A stretch of DNA of 64,000 bases. Source: Chryseobacterium suipulveris. Its GTDB lineage: Bacteria > Bacteroidota > Bacteroidia > Flavobacteriales > Weeksellaceae. The stretch lies in NCBI RefSeq assembly GCF_022811685.1, contig NZ_CP094532.1, positions 583,501 through 647,500 on the forward strand, in the 5' to 3' direction. This document shows, one piece after another, positions 44,557 to 54,161 of this stretch. Each line of letters starts with the position of its first letter. The first letter of the stretch is position 1. The notes under the pieces were generated by a model that saw only the letters and a program-made list of their open reading frames with translations, did not search any database and was not told the origin of the DNA. Position numbers and translations under genes: made by a program.

Positions 44557-44629
44557 TTTGCTAAACGAAGTGCCATTGCGATCATCGGTTATGCAGTCAG
44601 GAACACAAATTTTCATTGCGTCTTTGCGA
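44557..44629. repeat. Intergenic repeat family 2, copy a
   Basis: Core GCTAAACGAAGTGCCATTG, a spacer containing ATGCA, and a tail CATTGCGTCTTTGCGA. Confidence 0.6.
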
Positions 44630-44683
44630 TAATGATCCACCTATATACATAATTCATTAACCAGACAAATGTGAATTTTTATC

Positions 44684-44752
44684 TTGCCAAATGAAGTGTT
44701 CTTTGCGAGAAAAAAAGTGTGACAGGTTCATATAAAGCTTTGTGACTTTGTG
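44684..44752. repeat. Intergenic repeat family 2, copy b (decayed)
   Basis: TTGCCAAATGAAGTG, CTTTGCGAGAAAAAAAG and GACAGGTTCATAT recall copies c and e. The middle section is missing. Confidence 0.5.
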
Positions 44753-44841
44753 GTTAATATTTACTTACGAGAATCTTAAGCGAATTTGCCGAAGTAACTA
44801 AAGAAATTTGATGTTTATTTATGTGGGATTTTTGTCTGCAA

Positions 44842-44940
44842 TTGCTAAATGAAATGCCATTGCGCTCTTAAAATATGCATTTTATTGATAAATTTTCGTT
44901 GCGATCTTTTGCGAGAAAGAAAAGCACCGCAGGTTCATAT
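44842..44940. repeat. Intergenic repeat family 2, copy c
   Basis: TTGCTAAATGAAATGCCATTG, CTTAAAATATGCA, TTGCGATCTTTTGCGAGAAA and GCAGGTTCATAT in the family order. The 628-base gap between the membrane protein gene and icmF consists mostly of these copies. Confidence 0.6.
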
Positions 44941-45027
44941 CAAATTTTTTTTAGCTCACAGATTAGTGATTTTATACGTTTTAAACTGATTTAAATATCA
45001 AGTTTTTAATACTTCTCGCAGATTCCG

Positions 45028-45035
45028 TATTTTTG
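45028..45035 (+). promoter_or_regulatory. Candidate icmF promoter -7 box (TATTTTTG)
   Basis: TAnnTTTG match 29 bases before the start codon. Confidence 0.5.
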
Positions 45036-45064
45036 AAAACTTACATTTTTTTCTAAAATTCTTT

Positions 45065-48000
45065 ATGGAAACCTCAAAGTACGAACCTAAAAACAAAGTA
45101 AGAATCGTAACCGCTGCCTCGCTTTTCGACGGGCACGATGCAGCTATCAATATTATGCGCCGCGTCATTCAGGGAACGGGTTGCGAGGTGATCCACCTCG
45201 GTCACGACAAATCTGCGGAAGAAGTAGTGAACACCGCGATTCAGGAAGATGCGAACGCAATCGCACTGACTTCTTACCAAGGCGGACACAACGAATATTT
45301 CAAATACATTTACGACCTTTTAAGAGAAAAAGGCGCTCCGCAGATCAAGATTTTCGGTGGGGGAGGTGGAGTAATTCTTCCCGAAGAAATTAAGGATTTA
45401 ATGGATTACGGCATCGACAGAATTTATTCTCCAGACGACGGCCGCGAACTCGGATTGCAGGGAATGATCGATGATTTGGTGAAAAAATCCGACTTCGCAA
45501 CAGGAGAACATATCACCGTTTCGGATTTGGATAAAATTTCTTTTGAGGATTCAAAATCGATTGCACAGGTTATTTCCGCCGTAGAAAATTTTTCTGAGGA
45601 AAAAGAAGATTTGGTAAAAGCGATTGATGAAAAAGCTAACGGTTCCACCATTCCGATTATTGGTATCACCGGAACAGGAGGCGCCGGAAAATCATCTCTC
45701 ACCGATGAAATCGTCCGCAGATTCCTCCGTTCAAATCCTGATAAAAAAATCGCGATTATCTCTGTGGATCCTTCCAAAAAGAAAACGGGGGGCGCGCTTC
45801 TCGGCGACAGAATCCGGATGAATTCCATCAACGACAAACGCGTGTATATGCGTTCGATGGCGACGCGTGAAAACAATGTTTCGGTTTCGCCTTACATTCA
45901 TTCCGCCTTAAATGTTTTGAAAATTGCCCAACCCGATGTCATTATTCTGGAAACTTCTGGTATCGGACAAAGCGGTTCAGAAATTACAGAAATTGCCGAT
46001 GTTTCGATGTATGTAATGACGCCGGAATACGGAGCATCCACACAGTTGGAAAAAATTGATATGCTGGATTATGCGGATTTAATCGCTTTAAATAAATCTG
46101 ACAAACGCGGTGCTTTGGATGCGCTTCAGGCGGTAAGAAAGCAGTTTCAGAGAAACCATACCCTTTTCGACAAGCCTTTGGAAGAAATGCCGGTTTTTTC
46201 CACAAAAGCAAGCCAGTTCAACGATTGGGGAACGACAGAAGTGTATAATGCGTTGATTAAAAAAGTAAATAATAAGTTTGAAAACATTGGCTTTCAGGAA
46301 TATGTGGAGCAGAATGTTTCCGACGATACCACGGTAATTCCGCCAAAACGCGTGCGCTACCTTTCCGAAATTGTGGAAAACAACAAAGGCTACGACAAAA
46401 CCGCTGAAGAACAGGCAAAAATTGCCCAGAAACTCTATATGATTGACGGTGCAAGGACTTTCCTGACCGATGATGAAGCCGCAGCAGAAAAACTCGAAAA
46501 AGTTTTCATAAAAACCAAAAAAGATTTAACCGAAGAAAATACGGCATTCCTACACGGATGGCACAATTTCAAAGAGCAAATGAAGCAGGACACGTATTCC
46601 TACTTTGTTCGCGGCAAGGAAATTAAGGTGAATACCACTTCCGAGTCGCTTTCCGGGTTAAAAATTCCAAAAATTGCCTTGCCGAAATTTCAGGATTGGG
46701 GCGACCTCATCCGTTGGAAAAGTCAGGAAAATGTTCCCGGAGAATTTCCTTACACCGCGGGAATTTATCCGTTCAAAAGAACCGGAGAAGACCCAACGAG
46801 AATGTTCGCCGGAGAAGGCGGCCCGGAAAGAACCAACCGCCGTTTTCACTACGTTTCTGCGGAAATGCCTGCAAAAAGGTTATCTACAGCATTCGATTCT
46901 GTAACTTTATATGGCCAAGATCCTGCTTTACCGCCCGATATTTACGGAAAAATTGGAAATGCGGGAGTTTCTATCGCGACATTGGATGATGCCAAAAAAC
47001 TGTATTCCGGGTTTGATTTAATTAATGCGCTTACATCGGTTTCGATGACGATTAACGGTCCGGCTCCGATGCTGTTGGCGTTTTTTATGAATGCAGCCAT
47101 CGATCAGAACTGCGAGAAATACATCGAAGAAAATAATCTTTGGAGCAAAGTTGAAGAAAAATTAAAGGCAAAATTCGACGATAAAGGCCTGAAAAGACCA
47201 ACGTACAACGGCGAACTTCCGCCTTCCAACAACGGCTTGGGCTTAAAACTTCTTGGAATTACAGGTGATGAAATTTTAGACGCCGATGTTTACGAAAAAA
47301 TAAAGGCTGAAACGATTGCCACCGTTCGTGGAACGGTTCAGGCAGACATTCTGAAAGAAGATCAGGCGCAAAATACCTGCATTTTCTCTACGGAATTTGC
47401 GTTGAGATTGATGGGCGACGTTCAGGAATATTTCATCAACAATAAGGTGAGAAATTTCTACTCGGTTTCCATTTCAGGTTACCATATTGCAGAAGCGGGT
47501 GCCAATCCGATTTCACAGTTGGCATTCACTTTGGCAAATGGTTTCACCTACGTCGAATACTATCTTTCAAGAGGAATGGATATCAATGCGTTTGCTCCTA
47601 ACCTTTCCTTCTTCTTCTCGAACGGCGTAGATCCGGAATATTCGGTGATTGGACGTGTGGCAAGAAGACTTTGGGCAAAAGCGATGAAATACAAATACGG
47701 CGCAGATGAACGTTCCCAAATGTTGAAATACCACATCCAAACTTCCGGTCGCTCGCTTCACGCACAAGAAATTGATTTCAATGATATCCGAACAACTCTT
47801 CAGGCATTGTATGCGATTTATGACAACTGTAACTCACTGCATACCAATGCTTATGACGAAGCGATTACGACTCCAACTGAAGAATCCGTAAGAAGAGCGA
47901 TGGCGATTCAGCTGATTATCAACAAAGAATTAGGTTTGGCGAAAAACGAAAATCCGCTTCAAGGTTCTTTCATTATTGAAGAATTGACCGATTTGGTGGA

Positions 48001-48427
48001 AGAAGCCGTTTACTCAGAATTCGACAGAATTACCGAAAGAGGTGGTGTTCTCGGTGCGATGGAAACGATGTATCAGCGTTCGAAAATCCAGGAAGAATCA
48101 ATGCATTACGAGTGGCTGAAACACACCGGAGAATATCCAATCATCGGTGTCAATACGTTCCTTGGAAAAGACGGTTCGCCAACGATTCTTCCTCGTGAAG
48201 TGATCCGTTCAACTGAAGAAGAAAAGCAGCTTCAGATTTCCAATTTGGAGAATTTCCAGAATGCGCATTCCGATAAATCAGCAGAAATGCTCGATCAACT
48301 TCAGAAAGCAGCCATCAACCAACAGAACTTATTCGAAGTGATGATGGAAGCCGGAAAACACTGTTCGCTTGGACAGATTACGAATGCGCTGTTTGAGGTT
48401 GGCGGGAAATATAGAAGGAATATGTAA
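45065..48427 (+). CDS. icmF: Fused isobutyryl-CoA mutase (IcmF)
   Basis: A 1120-residue adenosylcobalamin enzyme in one chain. Residues 1-145: B12-binding domain with the lower-ligand motif [11 protein letters not shown] (His24) and GGGGG. Residues about 195-410: MeaB-like G-protein chaperone domain with Walker [36 protein letters not shown] and NKSDKRG. Residues about 560-1080: mutase TIM barrel ([34 protein letters not shown]). It interconverts isobutyryl-CoA and butyryl-CoA, with its own GTPase loading and protecting the cofactor. Length fits the family. Related methylmalonyl-CoA mutases lack the fused G domain. Monocistronic. Confidence 0.93.
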   Translation: METSKYEPKNKVRIVTAASLFDGHDAAINIMRRVIQGTGCEVIHLGHDKSAEEVVNTAIQEDANAIALTSYQGGHNEYFKYIYDLLREKGAPQIKIFGGGGGVILPEEIKDLMDYGIDRIYSPDDGRELGLQGMIDDLVKKSDFATGEHITVSDLDKISFEDSKSIAQVISAVENFSEEKEDLVKAIDEKANGSTIPIIGITGTGGAGKSSLTDEIVRRFLRSNPDKKIAIISVDPSKKKTGGALLGDRIRMNSINDKRVYMRSMATRENNVSVSPYIHSALNVLKIAQPDVIILETSGIGQSGSEITEIADVSMYVMTPEYGASTQLEKIDMLDYADLIALNKSDKRGALDALQAVRKQFQRNHTLFDKPLEEMPVFSTKASQFNDWGTTEVYNALIKKVNNKFENIGFQEYVEQNVSDDTTVIPPKRVRYLSEIVENNKGYDKTAEEQAKIAQKLYMIDGARTFLTDDEAAAEKLEKVFIKTKKDLTEENTAFLHGWHNFKEQMKQDTYSYFVRGKEIKVNTTSESLSGLKIPKIALPKFQDWGDLIRWKSQENVPGEFPYTAGIYPFKRTGEDPTRMFAGEGGPERTNRRFHYVSAEMPAKRLSTAFDSVTLYGQDPALPPDIYGKIGNAGVSIATLDDAKKLYSGFDLINALTSVSMTINGPAPMLLAFFMNAAIDQNCEKYIEENNLWSKVEEKLKAKFDDKGLKRPTYNGELPPSNNGLGLKLLGITGDEILDADVYEKIKAETIATVRGTVQADILKEDQAQNTCIFSTEFALRLMGDVQEYFINNKVRNFYSVSISGYHIAEAGANPISQLAFTLANGFTYVEYYLSRGMDINAFAPNLSFFFSNGVDPEYSVIGRVARRLWAKAMKYKYGADERSQMLKYHIQTSGRSLHAQEIDFNDIRTTLQALYAIYDNCNSLHTNAYDEAITTPTEESVRRAMAIQLIINKELGLAKNENPLQGSFIIEELTDLVEEAVYSEFDRITERGGVLGAMETMYQRSKIQEESMHYEWLKHTGEYPIIGVNTFLGKDGSPTILPREVIRSTEEEKQLQISNLENFQNAHSDKSAEMLDQLQKAAINQQNLFEVMMEAGKHCSLGQITNALFEVGGKYRRNM

Positions 48428-48470
48428 GAGTTGGAAGACGGAAGTCCGAAGATAAAAATCTCCTGAAAAT

Positions 48471-48552
48471 TTTGGGGAGCGGCAGAGCCGCGAAATATTG
48501 GTAGAGAAAAGATTACAACATTTAATGAAGCCACGGAGTGGCGGCATATTGG
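48471..48552. repeat. Pair of small hairpins with ATATTGGT tails
   Basis: GCGGCAGAGCCGC (48479-48491) followed by GAAATATTGGTAGA, and GCCACGGAGTGGC (48530-48542) followed by GGCATATTGGTT. Two units of the same small palindrome-plus-tail element in tandem. Confidence 0.65.
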
Positions 48553-48619
48553 TTAAAAACGAAACAATAAAAAAAGAAAAATATAGATAAACAGTAAAAT
48601 AATATAAAAATATTTGAGC

Positions 48620-48770
48620 ATTTGCTCTTATTCTCTAGAATCGGAAACCTAGGAAATTTCTAAAAATCACACGAGAATAAGTCTGCGAATAGTTCACGCT
48701 CTTGGGGCGTGGACTGTTTCGTTTGCGCTTATTGTGTGATGGGTTCTCCTAGGTGCCACGATTCTACGTA
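48620..48770 (+). ncRNA. ssrS: 6S-like regulatory RNA (6S-Flavo type)
   Basis: About 150 nt fold into one long irregular rod: TAGAATCG (48636-48643) with CGATTCTA (48759-48766); ACCTAGG (48647-48653) with CCTAGGT (48748-48754); a bubble of 12 and 7 nt; ATCACAC (48666-48672) with GTGTGAT (48734-48740); AATAAG with CTTATT; and a GC-rich apical stem near 48685-48720. Closing stem, central bubble and apical stem are the design of 6S RNA, which mimics an open promoter and sequesters RNA polymerase. Weinberg and colleagues described a 6S-Flavo motif in this phylum; membership here is inferred from structure and position, in a gap with no ORF. A terminator follows at once. Confidence 0.7.
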
Positions 48771-48771
48771 A

Positions 48772-48802
48772 GCAAAAAACGGCAGTTCATTGCCCTTTTT
48801 GC
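48772..48802 (+). terminator. Terminator of the 6S-like RNA
   Basis: GCAAAAA and GGCA pair with TGCC and TTTTTGC around a GTTCAT loop. Confidence 0.7.
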
Positions 48803-48843
48803 TTGTCGAAAGTTTAAGAGTTATTGCAGTTAACTCTTAAAAA

Positions 48844-49815
48844 ATGGCAAAAAAATCTTTAAACAGCAATCTTCATCAGGCAAAAAACAATAAGAAAGAT
48901 GAGTTTTATACACAACTTTCCGATATTGAAAGGGAACTTAAACATTATAAAAGTCATTTTAAGGGAAAAACTGTTTACTGTAACTGCGACGATCCGAGAA
49001 TCAGTAATTTCTTTCACTACTTTTCCTACAATTTTGAAAAACTTGGTTTAAAAAAATTAATCACTACTTGTTACAAAAACCAAGATCGCGATCTGTTCAG
49101 TCAACATAACACTGAACAAGCCATTTCTTTAGAATATACCGGAGATAAGAATGGAGACAACATTCCTAATCCCGAAGAAATTGGAATCCATTATCTTAAA
49201 GGTGACGGCGATTTCAGAAGTCCTGAGTGTATAGAACTTTTAAAACAAGCAGATATTGTTGTGACCAATCCACCTTTTTCTCTATTTCGCGAATACATTG
49301 CACAACTCATCGAATACGATAAAAAATTTATAGTAATTGGACATCAAAATGCAATTACATACAAAGAGATTTTCACATTACTTAAAGAAAACAAGATTTG
49401 GCTTGGTGCAGATAATGGAGGAACAAAATGGTTTAAAGTAAATGATGACTACGACATAAAAACTGAATCTCGAAAAAAAACAGAAAATGGTGAAAAGTTT
49501 TTTAGCATGGGCAGTATTGTTTGGTTTACAAATCTTGACATTATGAAACGTCACGAACGCTTAATTCTCTATAAAAGTTATTCGATAGATGAATACATAA
49601 AATATGACAATTACGATGCTATTAATGTTGATCGAGTTGCCGAGATTCCTTTTGATTATGATGGAGTGATGGGTGTCCCGATAACATTCTTGGATAAATA
49701 CAATCCTGAACAATTTGAAATAGTCAAATTCCGAAAAGGCAATGATGATAAAGATTTATCAATTAATGGCAAATGTCCATATTTTAGAATTCTAATCAAA
49801 CACAAAAAACTATGA
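48844..49815 (+). CDS. EcoRI-family adenine-specific DNA methyltransferase
   Basis: A 323-residue protein starting KKSLNSNLHQAKNNKKDEFY with the family landmarks YCNCDDPRISNFFHYF and catalytic NPPF in DIVVTNPPFSLFREYI (about residue 142), then IGHQNAITYKEIF. This is the EcoRI methylase-type N6-adenine methyltransferase family. It would protect host DNA at a specific site. The gene overlaps the next by four bases (ATGA), so methyltransferase and nuclease are translationally coupled, as expected of a restriction-modification unit. The start follows 6S RNA by about 70 bases. Confidence 0.85.
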   Translation: MAKKSLNSNLHQAKNNKKDEFYTQLSDIERELKHYKSHFKGKTVYCNCDDPRISNFFHYFSYNFEKLGLKKLITTCYKNQDRDLFSQHNTEQAISLEYTGDKNGDNIPNPEEIGIHYLKGDGDFRSPECIELLKQADIVVTNPPFSLFREYIAQLIEYDKKFIVIGHQNAITYKEIFTLLKENKIWLGADNGGTKWFKVNDDYDIKTESRKKTENGEKFFSMGSIVWFTNLDIMKRHERLILYKSYSIDEYIKYDNYDAINVDRVAEIPFDYDGVMGVPITFLDKYNPEQFEIVKFRKGNDDKDLSINGKCPYFRILIKHKKL

Positions 49816-50912
49816 ACATAGAACTTAAAGAAATTACGATTCGTGAATTAACCGAAGGTTATCACGACAATGAAGAACAGGGCGTTGTTGGCTACGGTGG
49901 AAAATTAGATATTCGTCCGCCTTATCAGCGTGAGTTTATTTATAAAGATAAACAGCGCGATGCAGTAATTGATACTGTAACCAAAAACTTTCCACTAAAC
50001 GTAATGTATTGGGCTGTTCGTGAAGATGGCAATTATGAGGTTATAGACGGACAGCAGCGCACTATTTCGATAAGTCAATTTATTGAAGGTGACTTCTCTA
50101 CAAAAATCGGGTCTTTTCCAGAAAACAGAGGTTTTCACAACTTGCAGCAAAACGAAAAAGAACAAATCCTGAACTATAAATTAACGGTTTACCTGTGCAG
50201 CGGAACCGACAGCGAAAAACTAGAATGGTTTAAAACCATCAACATTGCAGGAGAAAAACTTACCGACCAGGAATTGAGAAATGCGGTTTACAGTGGAAGT
50301 TGGGTTTCGGATGCCAAAAGATATTTCAGCAAAAACGGCTGTGCTGCTTATGGTTTGGGAAGTGATTATTTGGTAGGTTCGCCGATTCGTCAGGATTATT
50401 TGGAAACTGCGATTAAATGGATTTCCGAAGACCAAATCGAAAAATATATGGCGGAAAACCAACGTCAACCGAACGCAAACGAATTGTGGCTCTATTTTCA
50501 GTCTGTCATTAATTGGATAAAAGCAACATTCCCCATTTATCGCCGTGAAATGAAAGGAATTGGTTGGGGATTTCTTTACAACCGCTTTAAAACTCAGAAT
50601 TTTGATCATAAAAAATTAGATGAAGAGATTTCAAGACTGATGCAGGACGAAGATGTCACCAATAAAAAAGGAATTTACGATTACGTTTTAACCCGAAACG
50701 AGAGAACTTTACATATCCGTGCCTTTTCTGAAAATCAAAAAAGGGAAGCATTTGAAAGACAAAACGGAATCTGTGTAAAGTGCGGAGAACAATTTAACAT
50801 TAACGAAATGGAAGCCGACCACATTACACCGTGGCACGAAGGCGGAAAAACTTCTGCCGAAAACTGCCAAATGCTGTGTAAACTGGATAACCGATTAAAA
50901 TCTGGAAAGTAA
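49812..50912 (+). CDS. DUF262 plus HNH nuclease (putative restriction component)
   Basis: A 366-residue protein. The N-terminal DUF262 (ParB/GmrS-like) domain shows IRPPYQREFIYKDKQRDAVI and the nucleotide-binding motif EVIDGQQRTISISQF (about residues 77-90). The C-terminus is an HNH nuclease: CVKCGEQFNINEMEADHITP, WHEGG, then ENCQMLCKLDNRLKSGK (about residues 318-366), with paired Cys that would bind zinc. DUF262 in GmrS/BrxU-type proteins uses NTP hydrolysis to control DNA cleavage. Coupling to the methyltransferase implies a restriction-modification function with an NTP-controlled nuclease rather than a classical type II enzyme (inference). Confidence 0.83.
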   Translation: MNIELKEITIRELTEGYHDNEEQGVVGYGGKLDIRPPYQREFIYKDKQRDAVIDTVTKNFPLNVMYWAVREDGNYEVIDGQQRTISISQFIEGDFSTKIGSFPENRGFHNLQQNEKEQILNYKLTVYLCSGTDSEKLEWFKTINIAGEKLTDQELRNAVYSGSWVSDAKRYFSKNGCAAYGLGSDYLVGSPIRQDYLETAIKWISEDQIEKYMAENQRQPNANELWLYFQSVINWIKATFPIYRREMKGIGWGFLYNRFKTQNFDHKKLDEEISRLMQDEDVTNKKGIYDYVLTRNERTLHIRAFSENQKREAFERQNGICVKCGEQFNINEMEADHITPWHEGGKTSAENCQMLCKLDNRLKSGK

Positions 50913-50928
50913 AGTTTCGGAATCTAAC

Positions 50929-50962
50929 GCAATCTCCTGAAAATTGTGAGAGATTTTCTTTC
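50929..50962 (+). terminator. Terminator of the methyltransferase/nuclease operon
   Basis: AATCTC (50931-50936) pairs with GAGATT (50949-50954), followed by TTTCTTTC. Confidence 0.5.
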
Positions 50963-50982
50963 TGCAATAAATTCATTTTGTT

Positions 50983-52095
50983 CTAAAGATACTCCCAAAA
51001 ATTATCCCTATTGACGACGAATGTATTTTCCGGATGGTATTTTTCGGTAAATGACTTGGTGAATTTTACTTTTCGTTTCGGGCTGTATTTTATTTCGTAG
51101 GCATTGATTTTTCCTTCATTGAGTTCCAAATAATCGATTTCTGCCTGTTGTGTGTTTCTCCAGTAGTGCATTTTTCCGTAAAATCCATTATAATTTAGAC
51201 GCTTGTATTTTTCGCTGATGAAAAAATTCTCAAAGAGCTCTCCTTCGTCATTCCGTGAAATAAGAGGCGAAAACTGACCGATGATTGCATTGCGGATTCC
51301 ATTATCGTAAAAATAGATTTTGGGTTTTGATGTAATCTCATTCCTTTGATTGGTCGAGAAAGGATAAAGCCGAAAAACAACAAATGCTTTTTCAAGCAAA
51401 TCAATATAATTTACTACGGTAAGCCGGTCGATTCCAATAATTTTTGCAATTTCATTATAAGAAACTTCGCTGCCGACCTGTAAAGCAAGTGCGTTCAGAA
51501 GTTTCATCAAGACATCGGGTTTTCGGATATCTGTCAGTTCAAGAATATCTTTATACAGGTAACTCCCGGAAAGTTCCAGCAACACTTTTTCCTTCTGCCT
51601 CGAAGTGACCACTTCCGGATACATTCCGTAAATCAGGAATTCTTCTAACCGATTGATGGCCTGTGCAAATGTAAACTCATCCCTCACTTCCTTCCACGAC
51701 AACGGAAAAAGATGATGTTCCCATTTTCTTCCGGTTAACGGCTCATTGATTTCATTTCCCAATTCCAATGAAGAAGAACCCGTGATGATAATCTGCTTAT
51801 CGAGTTTTGCATCCACGAGAATCTTCACCGCCAATCCAATATTTTCGATGCGTTGTGCTTCATCAATAAACAAAACATCATAATCTGAAACAAGATTCAT
51901 CAGGAAGTTAGTGGATGCATCCGAAAGTTGTAAACGTGTTTGCGGATCGTCTCCATTAAGGTTCAATGCTTTCTTATCCTGAATTAAACTTTGAATCAGC
52001 GTAGTTTTTCCAACCTGACGCGGACCTAAAAGAACAATTGCTTTTTTATTGTCCCAGTCTTCTTTAATGTTTTTACTTAGTTCACGCGCAATCAT
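50983..52095 (-). CDS. AAA ATPase with DUF4143 domain
   Basis: A 370-residue protein: Walker A LLGPRQVGKTTLIQSL (residues about 22-37), Walker B DVLFIDEAQRI, sensor ITGSSSLELGNEI and the family motif LTGRKWEHHLFPLSWKE; the C-terminal DUF4143 part has IIGIDRLTVVNYIDLLEKAF, FYDNGIRNAI and ENFFISEKYKR. Common in Bacteroidota; function unknown, often beside mobile or defence genes. Convergent with the restriction unit. Its upstream region is a 32-bp-period repeat array, probably regulatory. Confidence 0.88.
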   Translation of the reverse strand: MIARELSKNIKEDWDNKKAIVLLGPRQVGKTTLIQSLIQDKKALNLNGDDPQTRLQLSDASTNFLMNLVSDYDVLFIDEAQRIENIGLAVKILVDAKLDKQIIITGSSSLELGNEINEPLTGRKWEHHLFPLSWKEVRDEFTFAQAINRLEEFLIYGMYPEVVTSRQKEKVLLELSGSYLYKDILELTDIRKPDVLMKLLNALALQVGSEVSYNEIAKIIGIDRLTVVNYIDLLEKAFVVFRLYPFSTNQRNEITSKPKIYFYDNGIRNAIIGQFSPLISRNDEGELFENFFISEKYKRLNYNGFYGKMHYWRNTQQAEIDYLELNEGKINAYEIKYSPKRKVKFTKSFTEKYHPENTFVVNRDNFWEYL

Positions 52096-52118
52096 ATCAC
52101 AAATATACGATATTTTAG

Positions 52119-52224
52119 GGTTGTAATCACAATTAAATATAATATATTAGGATTATAATCTCATAAAAATACAATGTTTTATGATTGTAATCTCAAAAAA
52201 CTATAATATTTTGTGATTACGATT
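52119..52224. repeat. Four-unit tandem array, exact 32-bp period, upstream of the DUF4143 gene
   Basis: GGTTGTAATC (52119), GATTATAATC (52151), GATTGTAATC (52183) and GATTACGATT (52215) begin units of exactly 32 bases; between them each unit carries CTCA-like bases and an A/T block containing TATAAT or TACAAT. GATTATAATC is palindromic. A weak extra unit at 52087-52118 overlaps the start codon. The spacing is three DNA turns, which puts the sites on one face of the helix. It lies in the divergent control region between the ATPase and the hydrolase gene. Confidence 0.75.
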
Positions 52225-52253
52225 GCGCAAAGATAGAAAACAACTACTGTTTG

Positions 52254-53435
52254 ATGATGTTTCAATTTGAAAATATTATTTTTATCAAAAATTCCATCGT
52301 GCACAAAATACAGTATTTATTATTTTATCTTCTTTTTATTATGGTTGTTTCCTGCAAATCCGAAGCAGAAATGAAAGCCGACGAATCTGCAAAACGTGCC
52401 GCGATTATTGACAGTACGGTCTTTAACTTTCAGAAAATTTATCTGAAAAATCAGATCGATTCGGTTTTTGCAAAAACTGGGTTTAACGGAAATATTTCTG
52501 TTTATCAAGCTAATGAAAAGATTTACGAAAAAGAAAATGGATTCATGGATTTCAGTACAAAATCCAAACTCGACAGCAATTCTGTTTTTGCGATCGGCTC
52601 TTTATCCAAGCAGTTTACAGCGGTTTTGGTTTTGCTGCAGGAAGAACAGGGAAAACTTTCAACTAAAGATTTAGTTTCAAAATATTTGGATGAATTTAAA
52701 GGAGAATCATTTAAAAACATCACTGTTCACCAATTATTAAATCACACTTCAGGTTTGAATGATTTTGGAAGCAGTTTACTTTCCAAACCCGGTGAAAAGT
52801 TTAATTATTCTAACAAGGGATTTCGCTATTTGGGAGAATTGGTGGAGAAAGTTTCAGGGAAATCTTACGATGAAAATGCCAAAGAACTTTTTGCAAAAGC
52901 GGGAATGAGAAATTCTTCAACCCCAAATTTATTTCAGGGAAAAGATTTTGCAGGTGCGTATACAGGAAATTCCAATAATTTTCAGAAGATTGACAACATG
53001 CCGAAACGACTTGCTGACAAAGAGATTTCAGTTGCTGCAGGTGGAATTTTATCCACCGTTCCCGATCTTCACCGATGGAATGATGCGCTTTACAACGGCA
53101 GAATTCTAAAACCCGAATCCCTGAAAGAAATGACCGAGAAATCCGCCGACCGAAATCACCCGATCCTCGGGAAAATGGGTTACGGTTTTGGAATTATGAT
53201 GAATCCGCAAAAACCTGTCGCGTATTTTCATACAGGTTACGTGAAAGGTTCGCCGTCGCTGAATATTTACTATCCCGAAACAAAAACTTCGGTCGTTATC
53301 CTCTCCAACATCGCCGATGAATCCAAAGGGAAAAATGCGGTTTTCATTCCACATAAGGAGGTGAAAAAAGTGATGGATGTGATCGAGAATTCAGTGTTTG
53401 AGCTGAGAAAGGAAATGTTGAAACCGAAGAATTAA
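52254..53435 (+). CDS. Serine hydrolase lipoprotein, class C beta-lactamase fold
   Basis: About 393 residues; the start is ambiguous (ATG 52254 or 52257; the real signal peptide begins near QYLLFYLLFIMVVSC). The lipobox IMVVSC implies a lipoprotein. Beta-lactamase/DD-peptidase motifs: Ser-x-x-Lys in IGSLSKQFTAVL, Tyr-x-Asn in FNYSNKGFRYLGEL, and a HTG near the C-terminus (YFHTGYVKGSPSLN). HQLLNHTSGL is typical of the esterase/DD-carboxypeptidase branch, so it probably acts on peptidoglycan peptides or esters rather than on antibiotics. Confidence 0.87.
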   Translation: MMFQFENIIFIKNSIVHKIQYLLFYLLFIMVVSCKSEAEMKADESAKRAAIIDSTVFNFQKIYLKNQIDSVFAKTGFNGNISVYQANEKIYEKENGFMDFSTKSKLDSNSVFAIGSLSKQFTAVLVLLQEEQGKLSTKDLVSKYLDEFKGESFKNITVHQLLNHTSGLNDFGSSLLSKPGEKFNYSNKGFRYLGELVEKVSGKSYDENAKELFAKAGMRNSSTPNLFQGKDFAGAYTGNSNNFQKIDNMPKRLADKEISVAAGGILSTVPDLHRWNDALYNGRILKPESLKEMTEKSADRNHPILGKMGYGFGIMMNPQKPVAYFHTGYVKGSPSLNIYYPETKTSVVILSNIADESKGKNAVFIPHKEVKKVMDVIENSVFELRKEMLKPKN

Positions 53436-53448
53436 TTATTTTTGTCCT

Positions 53449-54003
53449 GTGGAAACCGAAAAAGTCATATTGGGAATCGACCCCGGAACAACCATTATGG
53501 GTTATGGGATTATCTCCATTAAGAAAAATAAGATGGAAATGGTTTCCATTCACGAGCTGATTCTGAAAAAATATCCCAATCACGAAACCAAACTCAAGTA
53601 TATCTTCGATAAAACTCTGGCTTTAATTGATGAATTTCATCCCGACGAAGTTGCTTTGGAAGCACCTTTCTTTGGTAAAAATGTACAGAGTATGCTGAAA
53701 CTCGGCCGTGCTCAAGGAGTTGCAATGGCGGCGTCACTTTACCGAAATATTCCCATCACCGAATATTCGCCCAAGAAAGTTAAAATGGCCATCACCGGAA
53801 ACGGAAACGCGAGTAAAGAACAGGTTGCCGGAATGCTCCAAAATCTCTTAAGCTTAAAGGAATTTCCCACCAAGTACCTCGATGCTTCCGATGGTTTGGC
53901 AGTTGCGGTTTGTCATCATTTCAATTCCGGTGGTATCGCTAATGAAAAATCCTACTCCGGCTGGGAAAGTTTTCTCAAGCAAAATCCCGATCGGCTGAAG
54001 TAA
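53449..54003 (+). CDS. ruvC: Crossover junction endodeoxyribonuclease RuvC
   Basis: A 184-residue nuclease starting at GTG (no ATG fits before VILGIDPGTTIMGYGI). Catalytic acidic residues: Asp in GIDPG, Glu in ALEAPFFGKN, and Asp residues in YLDASDGLAVAVCHH. Resolves Holliday junctions with RuvAB, which are not in this window. Thirteen bases after the hydrolase gene. Confidence 0.95.
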   Translation: METEKVILGIDPGTTIMGYGIISIKKNKMEMVSIHELILKKYPNHETKLKYIFDKTLALIDEFHPDEVALEAPFFGKNVQSMLKLGRAQGVAMAASLYRNIPITEYSPKKVKMAITGNGNASKEQVAGMLQNLLSLKEFPTKYLDASDGLAVAVCHHFNSGGIANEKSYSGWESFLKQNPDRLK

Positions 54004-54161
54004 CGTCAACGTATTCATTTCCAGAACTTTTAATTGTAAAATCCATTTACAATACTTCTACAACCGATTTACATTGCATTACCCAATACTATTTGTAACA
54101 TTGTTGCGTTTTATATGACCAATTGAAAAAGTTACAAGACAAAAGTAAAAAGATAAAAGTG

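Noticed and set aside
48620..48802. Retron msr-msd or riboswitch
   Set aside because: No reverse transcriptase gene is near, the rod-like fold with its own terminator fits 6S RNA better, and no aptamer pattern is visible.
52087..52224. CRISPR array
   Set aside because: Units follow each other without unique spacers and the repeat is AT-rich and degenerate; no cas gene is in the window.
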